Below the pieces are notes generated by a model that searched no databases, was not told the DNA's origin, and worked only from the letters and a program-made list of their open reading frames with translations. DNA of 64,000 nucleotides from Isoetes taiwanensis. Taxonomy: Eukaryota > Streptophyta > Lycopodiopsida > Isoetales > Isoetaceae. The stretch lies in assembly GCA_021234155.1 (NCBI GenBank), contig JAJEKV010000004.1, positions 2,970,819 to 3,034,818 of the forward strand, in the 5' to 3' direction. Shown piece by piece: positions 51,001 through 60,891 of the stretch. A program made the position numbers and the translations under genes. Numbering within the stretch: position 1 is the first letter of the stretch; each line of letters begins with the position of its first letter.

Positions 51001-54000
51001 ACATAAATAGCTTTAGTGGACTGAAAAGCCTATCCCGTGGACCTGGATGGGTGAAGCTCGTGCCCCGTGGATACTTGTCGGCATATTTTTTCAGTTTGCT
51101 CATTGCCTCCAACTGCCTGGCCTTGTCATCGTCACTTGTAAGGCCTGGTGTCACTTCTGTAGTTTCCCTGCCTTTAGAGCTAGCTTCTTCCTTATCCTTC
51201 ACTGCCTGTAAGTAGACACTGCCCGAGGGCCTCGTGCTAATGGCTCGTCGAACAGCTGTAAGCCCCTCGCATATTCGTTTAGGAGTCAATGGCTCGCCAA
51301 CTTTCCAACCAAATTTAAAGAGGGAATCGGCCATGTCGTCTGATCTTGTGACGTTCCAGGGGAATATACGCTATAAATACGTATATTCCTGGACCCGTCA
51401 CCATACAAGTCTACCTATGTAGCCTTGTATGCCTTAGAAAGTGGCTAGGGGGCATGACTAAGTTATTCATATAACTTAGCCAACCTTAGGTTAAGACCAT
51501 TTCCACGTGGCCTTAACCTATTGGGCACCCGCCACACGGACTTACCCTATTGGAGCCATGTGGCATAACATGTGAACCCTAACCCTAGGCCTCTTTTCTG
51601 GCTCCAACAGTCTAGGAACCTTCTTCATTTCGAAACTCCGCTTTGAGAACCGTCTCGGCGTGGCACAAGATAGCGTGGCAGCCCCTCGTGAGCAGGCGAG
51701 CGATCGCCAGGAGTGGGAGCTACCTCAACACCTTGAAGATCATGGAGACGCCGGGATTGGGAGGAAGTGCTTCCGGAGCGTGTATGTGGAGTAGTGTTTA
51801 GTAGTCCATCCGGGAAGTTAGCACTCCAGATGGGTTAGTGTTTCGTATCTAGAGTAGAGCCATCCTAGAACCCGTAATCAACATCTTAAACCCTAATCAA
51901 AGAACCCTAACTATAAGTTAGATATGTATGATTAGGTTAAGATGTTCTTATGATGATTATCATGTTATGATGCTATGTGATGATGGTTGATCATGTTTGC
52001 TCCTCTTGTATTGGGAAGGGGGGTAGAGACCTAGAGCCATATGTAGTATGCTCCTAGATTAGATCCCTTAGTTCCTATTAGTTGCGGCCTCAGGCATAGA
52101 AGCCCACCGTGCTATCGAGGCTATGATGTGAATCAGCACCACATAACGGGCTAGAGGGAATGTGGAGGGAGGATCCCCGCCGAAAGTGGGGGCTTCTCGG
52201 GGATCCCATAGTGGGCTAGACTTATGGTCGGTCACTTCGTGTGGGCCGAGCATGGGTCCGACACCTCCTGGGGCAATGGTGTCGCCCTGCCTCTCGAGAG
52301 CTGCAAGTGTTGGCTTGGCTCTCGTTTTGGGGGGTTAAGTCGGGTACGAATCGTGTGTCGTCACGATTCTCTAGCTGCCCACGGAATCTCTAGACCCTGG
52401 GAAGGGGAGATGCAACCCTTCCTGCCTCATCGGACCAGGGAGATGCAACCTGGAGTAGTCCCCATGGGTGATGCCATGGGATTGTGTATCCGGAAGGCTA
52501 GAGTCACGCCAGAGCCTGATTTAGCCCATCTGCAAAGTATGCACAGGAGGGGCGGATGGAGTAGTCAATCCTAGCCGTTGTCTTATGCCAGCCCTTGCCA
52601 TTGCCATGACTCGGTCTGCTCTATCTTGAGGCCCAGCCGGTCAGTCATCCTCCTTACGAGTCTGAGCCTGGGTAGAAGCTATCGTGTTTTGTGGTTTATG
52701 ATTATCTTCGCTGCATTTGTGGATATGTGATGGACTACCCTTCGAGGTAGTATGTTGTATTGTCATCGCTAGTTCTGACGTTGTTTATGCTTCCGCTGTG
52801 ATAGGAGCCCATAGGGGAAGGGCGCGCAAGACACCTTCGTGTTTCTTCCCGCACTAGGATCCTCTCAGAGTGCGGGATAGGCGGACGGCCCATGCGGTTG
52901 AAGGACCGGATGGGGGATTTCCTGCCGAGTGTACGGCCGGGTGCCGTATATTTAGCAGAAAGCGTCACAGATCTTAATGCAGTCTCTTTAAAAGAGCTAG
53001 AACTGCATCGATTGATCTTCTTTAGGCTCTTCCTATTTTTTTGGCCCACTTCAACTAGTAATCGAATGTAAAAAATCGTCCCCAGACTCGCAGATGTGAT
53101 AAGAATTCCCTGCTTCTTCATTTGATCAGTCTCTCTTACCCTAGACATGAATATGAGGTCTGTCTTCCCACCAGTTTTGAAGATCTCCACATACCATTCT
53201 GACCCCTCCGTAAGATCTTCTTCTGGACATGGAGGTTCTACCTGAGCCTTTATTATTCCAGATGTATCCTCTAATGTCAATACATGCTGCAGGTCTGTAA
53301 CAGTAACATCTTCATCTGTCCTTTGCTTTTTCTGGGCTGAAGAGGTCTCGCTGTGCTTTCTCCTTTTGATTGCCTTCTGTGATCCTGTAAAATTTCAGCA
53401 CATGGGTTAATCTTTTAATGCTAGAATATTGCTAAGTCGAAACATATGCAATAAAGTTTAAAATGAAACGCACTAATTTGCTCCAAACGCACTTCAAAAG
53501 GAATCTTTAAAAGATTCCCTAAAATTCCCCAAAAAAGGTCCATTTTCACGATCTATTTGTGACAAGCGTGACATTTTGGACATTTTAGGTACCCTTTTTG
53601 AGGGGGTAATTGAACTTAGCTTACATGCGAAATTGTTTATTGCCCCGTTTTGGCCCCCTAGTTTGGTATGAAAAATACTAACAAATCTAAATACAATAAA
53701 AAATTTGACATTGAAACAAATAGCAATTCCACTAGAGCAACAAAAGCATATAATATTCAAAGTTTTTAAAACCACTACAACATTTGACATTTTGAACAAA
53801 GTTATATTTTGCGGCTTTAATTTCCCCCACATTTGTTGGACGATATGAATTTGAAGCATAGGTGAGCTCAAGAGGCATAAAAATATAAATTTATACCACG
53901 TGAGCTCAAGCAGTGCACGGAGAGACAACTCAAGCGGTATAAATTTATACCGTCAGAAGCTAAAAGCGGTATAAATTTATACCATCACCCCACAGAAAAG

Positions 54001-57000
54001 AGCGGGAGCAAGATAAATTTATACCCGACATTTTTTACACGGCAAAGCCACTTCAGATAAATTTATACCGCTGAGCCTCTTTAGAAACGTTTGTTACAAC
54101 TCTAGTATGCTATAACACACAAAAAATCATTTATATAAAACTATCTTCATGGTTATAACGTGACATTGCATAGATATAACATGCCATGGGTTGATAAAAC
54201 AAGGCAAAATATGTTCTACATCTCGCTTTTCCTCTTGACGGTATAAATCTATACCGAGACTAGGGAAAAGTTTTTGTGAAGGAAGCTTTGGGATTTTTAT
54301 ATTCTAACTAATGCGGGGAGTTTTTGATGCCGGAGTTTCTTAGAGCATGAATTTCTTCTGAAAATGGCAGAAAAAAACATTTAGGGTTCCGTTGATGCGG
54401 CGGTTTAGGGTTCACAGCGCCTACAGCTTCATCGGACTCCTTGCTTAGGATGCGCCAGTTTAGGATGCGCCGCTTTAGGGTTTGTTGTGCGTCTACAACT
54501 CTATCGGACTCCTTGCTTCTACAGCTCAGTCGGACTCCTTGCTTCTACAGCTCTATCGGACTTCTACAGCATGATTCACATTCATAAGCTTTATATCCAG
54601 AGATTCGCAGGTCTTATTGGCAGACATAAGCTTTATAACAGGCATATATAAGCCTGATTCAGATTTTCTCAGGATTTTCTATGATGCAAAAAAAAATGTT
54701 GTCATCTTCAAAACCTAATCTCAGGAAAAACCGCATTTGTACCCGCTTGATGCGTAAGCTCGAAAGCAAGAGGTTTGGCTTTGTTATTTTAGCTTAAATT
54801 TGATCTTAGTTGACTGTTGGTTGTGTATCAGCAGGTTAGGGAATGATTTGATTTTTCCAGCAACGTTTCACTAGGAAAGTTGCAAATACTTAATGTTTGG
54901 CCCCTTGGGTCGCTCTCAAAACACAAATGTCCTCGCTTAAAGAGGAAATTGAGGAAGGTTTTGAAGTATCTCGTATAATGCACCTCTGTTTTTCAACCCG
55001 CTTACGTTCTTTGTTCAATCTATCGCACATTCTTGTCGCGCAAGATTCTTGTTCAATCTTATGCGCATGTTTTTGAAAAACTCTTGTTTGATCATGTTGT
55101 TGCAGATTTTCCACTGTACATGATTCAAAACTCAAGATATTGCTCTTCTTGAGAATTTGAAAAGGTTTAGTATGCTATGATTAGTAATCCTGCAAAGAAA
55201 AGAACTCGTGCTTCCCAACTTTGCAAATCAGATGAGGTTGCAGAACTTTGCAACTTTATACTTTCGACAAGTTGGTAGGAGATGTGGCATGAATCGCCCT
55301 TGCCGAGCCCGGGCTATTCAGCTTTTTAACTACTTATAAAGTATACGTGTAGCAATAGACCAGACTTCCATTTCAACGGATGTTTAGCTCTTTTGATATG
55401 TTCTATGTTCTGCCATAGAACATACAGAATAGGAACTTATTTTTATCTTCTTATCAAGTGTGCATCATATATTTAGCTCATTGTTTTGGTCCATTGACTC
55501 ACATTTCTATTTACTTCATTATGAGTTCAAATGTTCGTATGTTTAGCCCTTGGTTGTGCTGTGTGATTCCAGCAGATTGGAAGATAGCCTTATTATACAT
55601 GTTGCTGCGCTAAAGACATTTTTTAATTCCATATATGTTAGCTTATTGTCTTCTAATGTATGTTAGCTTATTGTCTTCTTATGGCATGGTCTATTTAGTC
55701 CCATTTTGAATGTTTTTTCTTCTCTTTGGACTATTCAAATGGTATTGTACAATTTCTACAAGGAGGTCCTACCTTGTTCATGAAGTGCAATAACCACAAA
55801 GCTAATTGCATCCTTCATGGTCTTACCATTTGACAATTTTATTTTCAATCATCGATAATCAAGTTGCAATCTGACGTGAAGCAACTTTACTACTGTAAAA
55901 AAGGAGGCTGGGCCGCCATATGTAGCAAGTATTACCTAAGATTGTATAGCATAGCATACTAAACCTACGTATGCTATGCTATGCTTAGTATTTCAGAATT
56001 TGTATGCTATGCTTACAACTGCATGTTATTGTGTTTTTGGGTTTCTAGAACATTACCAATATTTTTTGTGTGGCATCACAACGGATGGCTCCTACAACAT
56101 GCAATTCCTTAAATGCTCGCAAACAAACTTAAAACATCTTTGTCTAATTCTCCTGTTTTTGCTACTTGTGATTTTCTTGGTCTATAGATTAATTTGTTTA
56201 CCCCCCAAAAGATGATTTTTTTTTTTTTGAAACTTCTCTTTATCAAAATGTCTGTGCAAAAGCACTATTTTCAAGAAAAGTTTTACGTAATGTTTGGCTA
56301 AAAACGACCAAAGCCTCTTTTTAGCTAAATCTTAAGATTTTTAGATTTTTTAGAGGAATCTTTTAAACGCACTTCTTAAATTAGTGCGTTTCATTTTAAA
56401 CATTGTTATGCAACAAAAACACGCTTGGCGCGATTTGAATATGAATACAAAGCAAATGAAACTGCGCCAGGCGTGTTTTGTCCCAATCAAAATGCAACAA
56501 ATAGCGCGTGGCGCGGTTTAGAAGTGACCTTAAGGACAAAGAAAATAATTAAACTGCGCCAGGGGCGTCTTGTCTGAATCAAAATGCAAAGGACACAACT
56601 AACTATAAAAAGCACAAATAACTGTAAACACCACAACTTAAAGAGTTGAATCTTCATCTCAGGACACAACTAACTATAAAAAACACAACTAACTACTGAA
56701 TACTGTTCAGCTAAGTATACAAGCTTGAGACAGCACATACAGCATTAAAAGAAAAAACAACATGCACACATTAAACATTTCTTTGCATACATTTTTGGGA
56801 CATATGAACTCAAGTATTAGAGGACATATGCTTCTTATCGGATAATAACAAAACCTAAAAACCTAAATCCTAAAAACCTAACAAAAAGAAGGACACAGAA
56901 ATAAAGTACAGAACAAAAACACTGATTCATACCTGAGGCGCTTGCTGGATTTGTGCTTTCTACTTGTTCAGCAAGCTCCAGGCTCTGGATTTGTGCTTTG

Positions 57001-57059
57001 GCCTGTCGCCCACCTCTACCTGCGCCTCGGCCGCGGCTGCCAGATCCTCTAGACGCCAT
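47430..57059 (-). CDS. Five-exon gene: RG-rich N-terminus, large middle region, FCP1-type phosphatase C-terminus
   Basis: Proposed exons: 57,059-56,933; 53,384-51,043 (split by a solo LTR); 50,965-50,641; 50,235-48,262; 48,062-47,430. All four introns start GT and end AG. The reading phase agrees across introns 1, 2 and 4, and is off by one base at intron 3. The product would be about 1,250 residues: a basic, Arg/Gly-rich, probably nuclear head; long unknown segments; an acidic low-complexity linker; and a HAD-fold phosphatase. Three in-frame TAG codons (50,809-50,807; 49,820-49,818; 47,974-47,972) and several homopolymer shifts break the frame. I infer one multi-domain gene from strand, phase and continuity. 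Whether it is host or element-borne is open. The LTR insertion makes this copy non-functional unless it is spliced out. Confidence 0.5.
48262..50235 (-). CDS. Exon 4: large middle region, weakly DNA-methyltransferase-like
   Basis: It starts after CTTGCAG at 50,235 (PYIEQLRHARNQWIEYGKPM). Two nearby homopolymer shifts occur around 50,110-50,165 and a TAG at 49,820-49,818; 540 open codons follow. Recognisable pieces are WSLSELGLMQKYNVSNDDLK, then VGAGPHDITLFVLDSRGTRW, then FCPLGTTCWELHVGGYIGRE with ALKLARKRQSVVSDD. The last resembles the SAM-binding segment of amino-DNA methyltransferases (F-C-P-x-G then D-x-F-x-G-x-G then GR), but the key glycines and acid are altered, and no DPPY is seen. If related, it is probably inactive. 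An Asp/Asn/Glu-rich linker follows, and the donor GAAAG|GTATCG is at 48,262. The open frame runs past the donor to TGA at 48,144, through two palindromes. Confidence 0.55.
50330..50356. repeat. Palindrome AGGCAAATCGC / GCGATTTGCCT in intron 3
   Basis: Eleven-base perfect arms with a four-base AGCA loop. ATTAGGCAAATCGCTGCG recurs at about 50,453-50,470. It is related to the GCGATTTG end of the GC palindrome family, and adds to the foldable content of the 405-base intron. Confidence 0.8.
50641..50965 (-). CDS. Exon 3
   Basis: A 77-base GT-AG intron (51,042-50,966) precedes it. It opens VNRHDRKSRRVPMLRDVVFM, shifts one base at an A4 run (about 50,893), then reads KKVIIWSKLEDFAENPDIHF, IDGGIQ, TAG, RPEGSDQEGRDILGNRLFYK. 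It ends at ACAAAAG|GTAATT. The TAG follows CAA and could be a mutated CAG. The family is unknown to me. Confidence 0.5.
51043..53384 (-). pseudogene. Exon 2, interrupted by a solo LTR
   Basis: It starts after TTTTACAG at 53,384. Coding resumes in the same frame on the far side of the LTR: before it the frame reads FKETALRS, after it SDDMADSLFKFGW. Removing the LTR and one 5-bp duplication gives an uninterrupted frame of about 238 codons. Residues include EGSEWYVEIFKTGGKTDLIF and GEPLTPKRICEGLTAVRRAI. The likely donor is CATCCAG|GTCCAC at 51,043. I do not recognise a domain. Confidence 0.6.
51347..52969 (+). mobile_element. Solo LTR, 1,623 bp, with GATCT target duplication
   Basis: It begins TGTGACG and ends CGTCACA, giving the inverted ends of a gypsy-type LTR. 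It is flanked by GATCT at 51,342-51,346 and 52,970-52,974. The body is GC-richer than its surroundings and has no polymerase domains, so the internal part was lost by LTR-LTR recombination. The first 55 bases also form an imperfect inverted repeat (GTGACG...AATATACG with CGTATATTCC...CGTCAC). It sits in exon 2 of the minus-strand gene. A degraded mirror is visible at about 0.35-1.6 kb. Confidence 0.85.
53385..56932 (-). other. Intron 1 of the phosphatase-fusion gene (3,548 bp)
   Basis: AT-rich, GT-AG, phase 1. It holds the AT palindromes at its downstream end and four GC palindromes at its upstream end, plus short repeats of AGCTCTATCGGACT type at about 54,490-54,560. No other gene is seen. 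Confidence 0.5.
53881..54255. repeat. AT-rich palindrome family (GGTATAAATTTATACC), six copies
   Basis: Copies at 53,881-53,897, 53,936-53,951, 53,968-53,983, 54,013-54,025, 54,057-54,069 and 54,240-54,255, with a half copy near 57,173-57,185. Three are full or near-full 16-base palindromes; the others have lost one end. All but the last lie in intron 1 of the minus-strand gene. The core contains a TATAAAT that could act as a TATA element on either strand. Confidence 0.85.
56933..57059 (-). CDS. Exon 1: RG-rich N-terminus
   Basis: The ATG at 57,059 opens MASRGSGSRGRGAGRGGRQA, an Arg/Gly-rich nucleic-acid-binding-like head. It is followed by an acidic stretch and a phase-1 donor (CTCAG|GTATGA) after 127 bases. 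The joined phase continues into GSQKAIKRRKHSE in exon 2, which gives a basic cluster suited to nuclear import. Confidence 0.6.
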
Positions 57060-57443
57060 AGAACTGCAAGTGCGGATAATATGAGACTGGGGTTTTGGTT
57101 TAAACTTATATATATGCGTTCATAATCTAGACCGTCAGATTTACAACCGTAAATTCAAATTCGCATCCTTTTCAATTTATACCGCCTTAATTAACTGCCC
57201 GTCCCGCTCATTTACAAATTTAAAATGTGTTTTTCTTTTTAGTGCAATTTCAAGAAAACAATTATTTTCAAGAAACGCATATGTGGCAATCTACTACTAC
57301 CTAATCGGCCACCTACTATCAGAGCGCCCTCAATCGACCATTCCTACTATTAGAGCGCCCAAGGTCAATCGACTATCAGAGCGCCCAAGATCCTTCTAGA
57401 ACGCTTCGGATCGATCGAGCCGCCTTCAACCCCAAGATCAATC
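57060..57443. promoter_or_regulatory. Shared upstream region of two divergent genes
   Basis: Exon 1 of the minus-strand gene starts at 57,059, and plus-strand coding begins at about 57,444. Between them, CTATCAGAGCGCCC or a one-base variant occurs three times (about 57,315-57,390), mixed with AATCGACC motifs. TATATATA stands at 57,108-57,115 and is read TATATATA on both strands. This looks like a bidirectional promoter with repeated protein-binding sites; that is inferred from position only. Confidence 0.4.
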
Positions 57444-57811
57444 GATGTCTGCTGAACTATGGTGAGTGTGATTCCATTCCGAATATGCACACCTTCGTCC
57501 TCTATTTTTCCCAATGCATTCTGGTCCTTTATCAGTGTCGGAGAAGAATACTATCTTTTAACAGCAAACTTGAAGCACCGAGTAGGATTATGTAAAATCG
57601 AAGCTCTGAATCCAAGTTCTATGTGTCATGGTGTTCCTCTTGGAAACAGTTTCTGTAAAATTTCCATTATAAACTGCAATTATGAAGATGAGGCTCTTCC
57701 ACGAAGACACCCCAGTGGCGATACAGTTGGTGAAAGCGTGGGCACATTTGTAGCATGGCCAAAAGAACGTCTGAAAAAGGTACGTATATTTGTATATTCA
57801 AAAAAAAAATG
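57444..57811 (+). CDS. Exon(s) with a DUF8039-like domain found in plant transposon proteins
   Basis: An ATG at about 57,444 is followed at once by a possible donor (TATG|GTGAGT). An exon after TTTTAACAG at about 57,564 encodes ANLKHRVGLCKIEALNPSS, CHGVPLGNSFCKISIINCN and GESVGTFVAWPKERLKK, and ends at AAAAAG|GTACGT (about 57,779). The pattern of short conserved blocks ending in V-G-x-F-V-x-W-P is that of a domain common in CACTA-type plant transposon proteins. A similar IVAWPRDSIQL block occurs in the transposase frame at about 61,340. It may be the 5' part of the same gene as the transposase. Confidence 0.45.
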
Positions 57812-58121
57812 AATATATCATAACATCTGCGTGATGTTGTGAATTTTGAATTCTTTGATGTTCTTTAGCCAGTCATATCAACCCCATGAAACTACACATT
57901 AATGAAAATATGTAGTTTCTTGGGGTTGGTCATACTGGCTGGAGGGCATCAAAGGATTCAATGTTTTTGACATTGCATATAAAAAAAGCATAATACAATA
58001 AGCGTGACATAAAAGTAAGCTGCAAAATTGCGCCAGGCGCGAGATTGTATTTATATTCAAAAGAAATATATGTACATTTTTCCTTCTGTGAAAATGCGCC
58101 AGGCACGAGTTCTTTCTATCT

Positions 58122-58493
58122 CTACAAAATGTCACATAGGCCCACTTCATCGACCCAATACCGAGTAAAGTCCCACCTGTACCACTCTGATATGACATCA
58201 TCCTCCCATTCCCTGCGAATGTCGAGTCTCCAAATCAGAGTGTCCCGTCGATCCTTGATACTCCTAATCAGATCCTCGTATTTATTTGTTGGCATGAGCC
58301 TTACTACGAGCATGAGGAGCCGCATATGTCCAGTGATGCGATGGTAGCATTCCCATGGCCCCTGATACAGACTGTCATATGGCTTGTCCAACTCTTTGTG
58401 AATGTTTTGAACAGCACAATTAAGTAGTATCTTGTACAGGGTCCAGCGTTGATGGTCGTCCAGAGGAAGTATATTTGAACTAGAAGCAGCCAT
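58122..58493 (-). CDS. Unrecognised 123-codon protein
   Basis: ATG at 58,493 and TAG at 58,124-58,122, followed two codons later by another in-frame TAG. The protein is charged and Trp/Tyr/Arg-rich, with DDHQRWTLYKILLNCAVQNI near the start and EWYRWDFTRYWVDEVGL near the end. It is predicted helical, with no signal peptide. GC palindromes lie just after its end (58,092 and 58,025) and upstream (58,579-58,757), the same arrangement as around the neighbouring minus-strand exons. This suggests it belongs to the same unit. Function unknown. Confidence 0.5.
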   Translation of the reverse strand: MAASSSNILPLDDHQRWTLYKILLNCAVQNIHKELDKPYDSLYQGPWECYHRITGHMRLLMLVVRLMPTNKYEDLIRSIKDRRDTLIWRLDIRREWEDDVISEWYRWDFTRYWVDEVGLCDIL

Positions 58494-58904
58494 GTGTAAT
58501 GCACTAGAACGAGAGAAATTAACTAATTAGCAAATGATATTCCTCTTCCCAGAAAACGATTCTACGTATACAAAATTCAAAACGCGCCAGGCGCATTTAC
58601 TATAGTGTTTTTTTCACAGATCTACTTCACATGCGCCTGGCGCGATTTGTATAAAGCCGTATGAAATAGAAAGGCCAAACTAGAAACGCGCCTGGCGCGA
58701 TTTGATTAACCTAGTGGGAAATAGGAAGCCAAACTAGAAATGCGTCAAGCGCGATTTCGCCCATTCTAACATATCATTCTATAGAATTAAAATCTGCATA
58801 AAAAAAACGTAGAATAGAATAAGGGCCAGTACAATAGAATTTGAAGCCATGGGAATAGAAAGAGGAAATCTAAGAGCAAATAGAGCAGAATAAGAACTCA
58901 TAGA

Positions 58905-59175
58905 GCATTATTTAGTTTAGTTCATTATTTAGTTCATTATTTACTTCATTGTTTTAGTTCATTGTTTAGAACTCCTTGTTTAGTTCATTATTTAGTTCAT
59001 TGTTTAGAACTCCTTATTTAGTTCATTATTTAGAGCAGATAGAAGAAGAGCTAGTGAAATAGAATAAGAGCAGATACAGCAAAATCATATAAGCAAGATC
59101 ATAGAGCAGATAGATCATAGAGCAAGATCATATAGGCAAGATCATAGAGCAAGATCATATAAGCAATATAACATG
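58905..59175. repeat. Minisatellites TTTAGTTCATTA and GAGCAAGATCATATA
   Basis: TTTAGTTCATTA-type units repeat about eight times at 58,910-59,035. GCAAGATCATA-type units follow at about 59,085-59,170. Purely low-complexity. Confidence 0.85.
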
Positions 59176-59427
59176 TTTATTAGCAATAGATCTATATATG
59201 AAGGTGCTAGGGCAGTATAGGACTGATGCATCTAAAAGTCTAAGCCAGTAAGCACTCCCCTTGATTAACCCTGAAGCTCATATAACAGATAAAGAACAGA
59301 TAAAGCAGATAGAACAGAACTTTCAAATACTTTAAGTAAAGAACAGGAAATACTAACCTATTTGTGTTCTGTACCCGAGATTTGAGCCTTTGCAGGGTCT
59401 CTCCACGGCTGAAGGATGAGCATGTTC

Positions 59428-59760
59428 TTAGGCCATCATAGGAACATGAATGGGGTCAAAAGCGTACACGTCGTTCACATACACGAGTGCTCTCCAAACC
59501 GTGAGAGGTGGTTGCCCATCACACGGCTCTCCAACCAACACACTCGTTGAGCTTTTGTTTGGCGGGGAAGAAGTACAGTACAGGTAAGTCACCAACAAGG
59601 GGTAGTACAGGAATATTCACCTGTTGTCCATCGACTACGCCTTTCGGCCTGATCTTAGGCCTTGACTCACCCTCCGTGGACGAACCTTGCGGAGGAACCC
59701 TTGAGCCGAAACCAAAAATCGAAAACAAAAGTTGATTTGAGCCTAGAAGAAGCCAATAGC
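59428..59760 (-). CDS. Short coding-like minus-strand segment with one shift
   Basis: A GC-richer island reads STEGESRPKIRPKGVVDGQQ and VNIPVLPLVGDLPVLYFFPA. After a one-base shift near 59,520 it continues DGQPPLTVWRALVYVNDVYA to TAA at 59,430-59,428. Composition contrasts with the minisatellites on both sides. I do not recognise it. It may be one exon of the unit that includes 58,122-58,493. Confidence 0.3.
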
Positions 59761-60150
59761 AGATGATTTGAGCCTTAAGAAGCCGAGAAGAAGCAATAGC
59801 AGATAATTTGGAAACCGGGAAGCCGAGAACCTTTAACACAAAACCAAAAAGCCAGAAAACTTTGTTATTCCAAGCCGAAGCGTAGAGAGCCGAAACCTTT
59901 GAGCCGAAAGCTTTGTAGAAACCTTTGAGCCGAAAAACTTTTGAGCCGAAAACCCAAAAGCAGAAGATTGTAGAAGCCGAAAAGCCACAGAGATTGTAGA
60001 GAGCTCGAAAGCGCAGATAAAAGCAGATAGAAGCCGAGTTTAAAACCGAAAAGTAGATTGAAAGCCGAGAAAGAAGCAGATTGAAGCAGATAGAAGCCGA
60101 GAAAGCAGATTGAAGCAGATAGAAGCCGAGAAATTGGAAGCCGAAATTGG
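59700..60150. repeat. AAGCCGAGAAAGCAGAT-type minisatellite
   Basis: Irregular repeats built from GAGCCGAAA, GAAGCCGAG and AAGCAGATTGAAGCAGA blocks. Confidence 0.85.
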
Positions 60151-60299
60151 AAGCAGAAGCGCCTGGAACGCCTGGAATGAATTAGACAAGTTCGAAAGTG
60201 TGAGAGAAAAGTTCGAAAAGGAACGCTAACTTGAAATAATAACTGCTTTTAAAATTTCGTACCGCGCCATTATAACTTCCATTTAAAATTTATTACAAG

Positions 60300-60750
60300 G
60301 GTTAATAGTTTTAAGGACCGCTAGTTTAAAAGTTTAAAAGTTATAAGTTATAAGTTTATATGCTAGTTATAAGTTAATAGTTAAGTTATAAGTTTAAAAG
60401 TTCATGAATTAGAGTTTAGAAGTTAAGGTTGTACTTAGAATTTAGAAGTTAAGGTTATACTTAGAATTAGAATTTAGAACTTCCAAAGTTAAGGTTATAA
60501 GTTAATAATTAGATTATAAGTACATAGTTAAGGTTATAAGTTTAAAAGTTCATGAATTAGAACTTCTAACCTTAAAACTTTTAACCTACAATAACTTTCC
60601 AACCTTAAAATTTCTAACCTATAATAACCTATAATAAACTTCTTAACCTTAAAACTGCTAACCTATAATAACCTTAAAAGTTGTTTCTAAGGTTATTATA
60701 GGATACAAGTTAGAAGGTTATAAGTTAGAGGGTTTTATTAATATATAATG
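60300..60750. repeat. AAGTTATAAGTTAAAGG-type minisatellite with inverted part
   Basis: AAGTTATAAGTT/TTAAGGTTATA units run on the plus strand to about 60,560. The reverse-complement type (CTTAAAACTTCTAACC, AACCTATAATAACC) takes over to about 60,675 and then turns back. The block can fold into a long imperfect stem. Confidence 0.8.
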
Positions 60751-60891
60751 TTGAGGAAAATAACTTGGGCAATCCCATTATATAAAATAGAATGATCAAA
60801 TAGAATAAGACATATGAGGCTTTCATTTATGAACATGTTAGGGAGAGGTTACTTGGATATGCTAACTTACTATATGTTTTTATGCATTTTA

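Larger units (their letters stand above)
46588..58758. repeat. Interspersed GC-rich palindrome family (AATCGCGCCAGGCGCGATT)
   Basis: Seventeen copies or near-copies: 46,588-46,600 (half), 46,880-46,900, 48,109-48,129, 48,181-48,201, 50,295-50,315, 50,495-50,515, 50,583-50,603, 56,417-56,436, 56,459-56,479, 56,499-56,519, 56,551-56,571, 58,025-58,045, 58,092-58,112, 58,579-58,599, 58,629-58,649, 58,684-58,703, 58,738-58,757. All fall in proposed introns or just outside coding frames. None was seen in 24-46 kb or after 59 kb. Each can fold on itself and pair with the others. Confidence 0.85.

Noticed and set aside
52735-53280. Single 181-codon minus-strand gene
   Set aside because: Its last third is translated from the inserted LTR, and its start is a TTG inside a longer exon. 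It is part of split exon 2.
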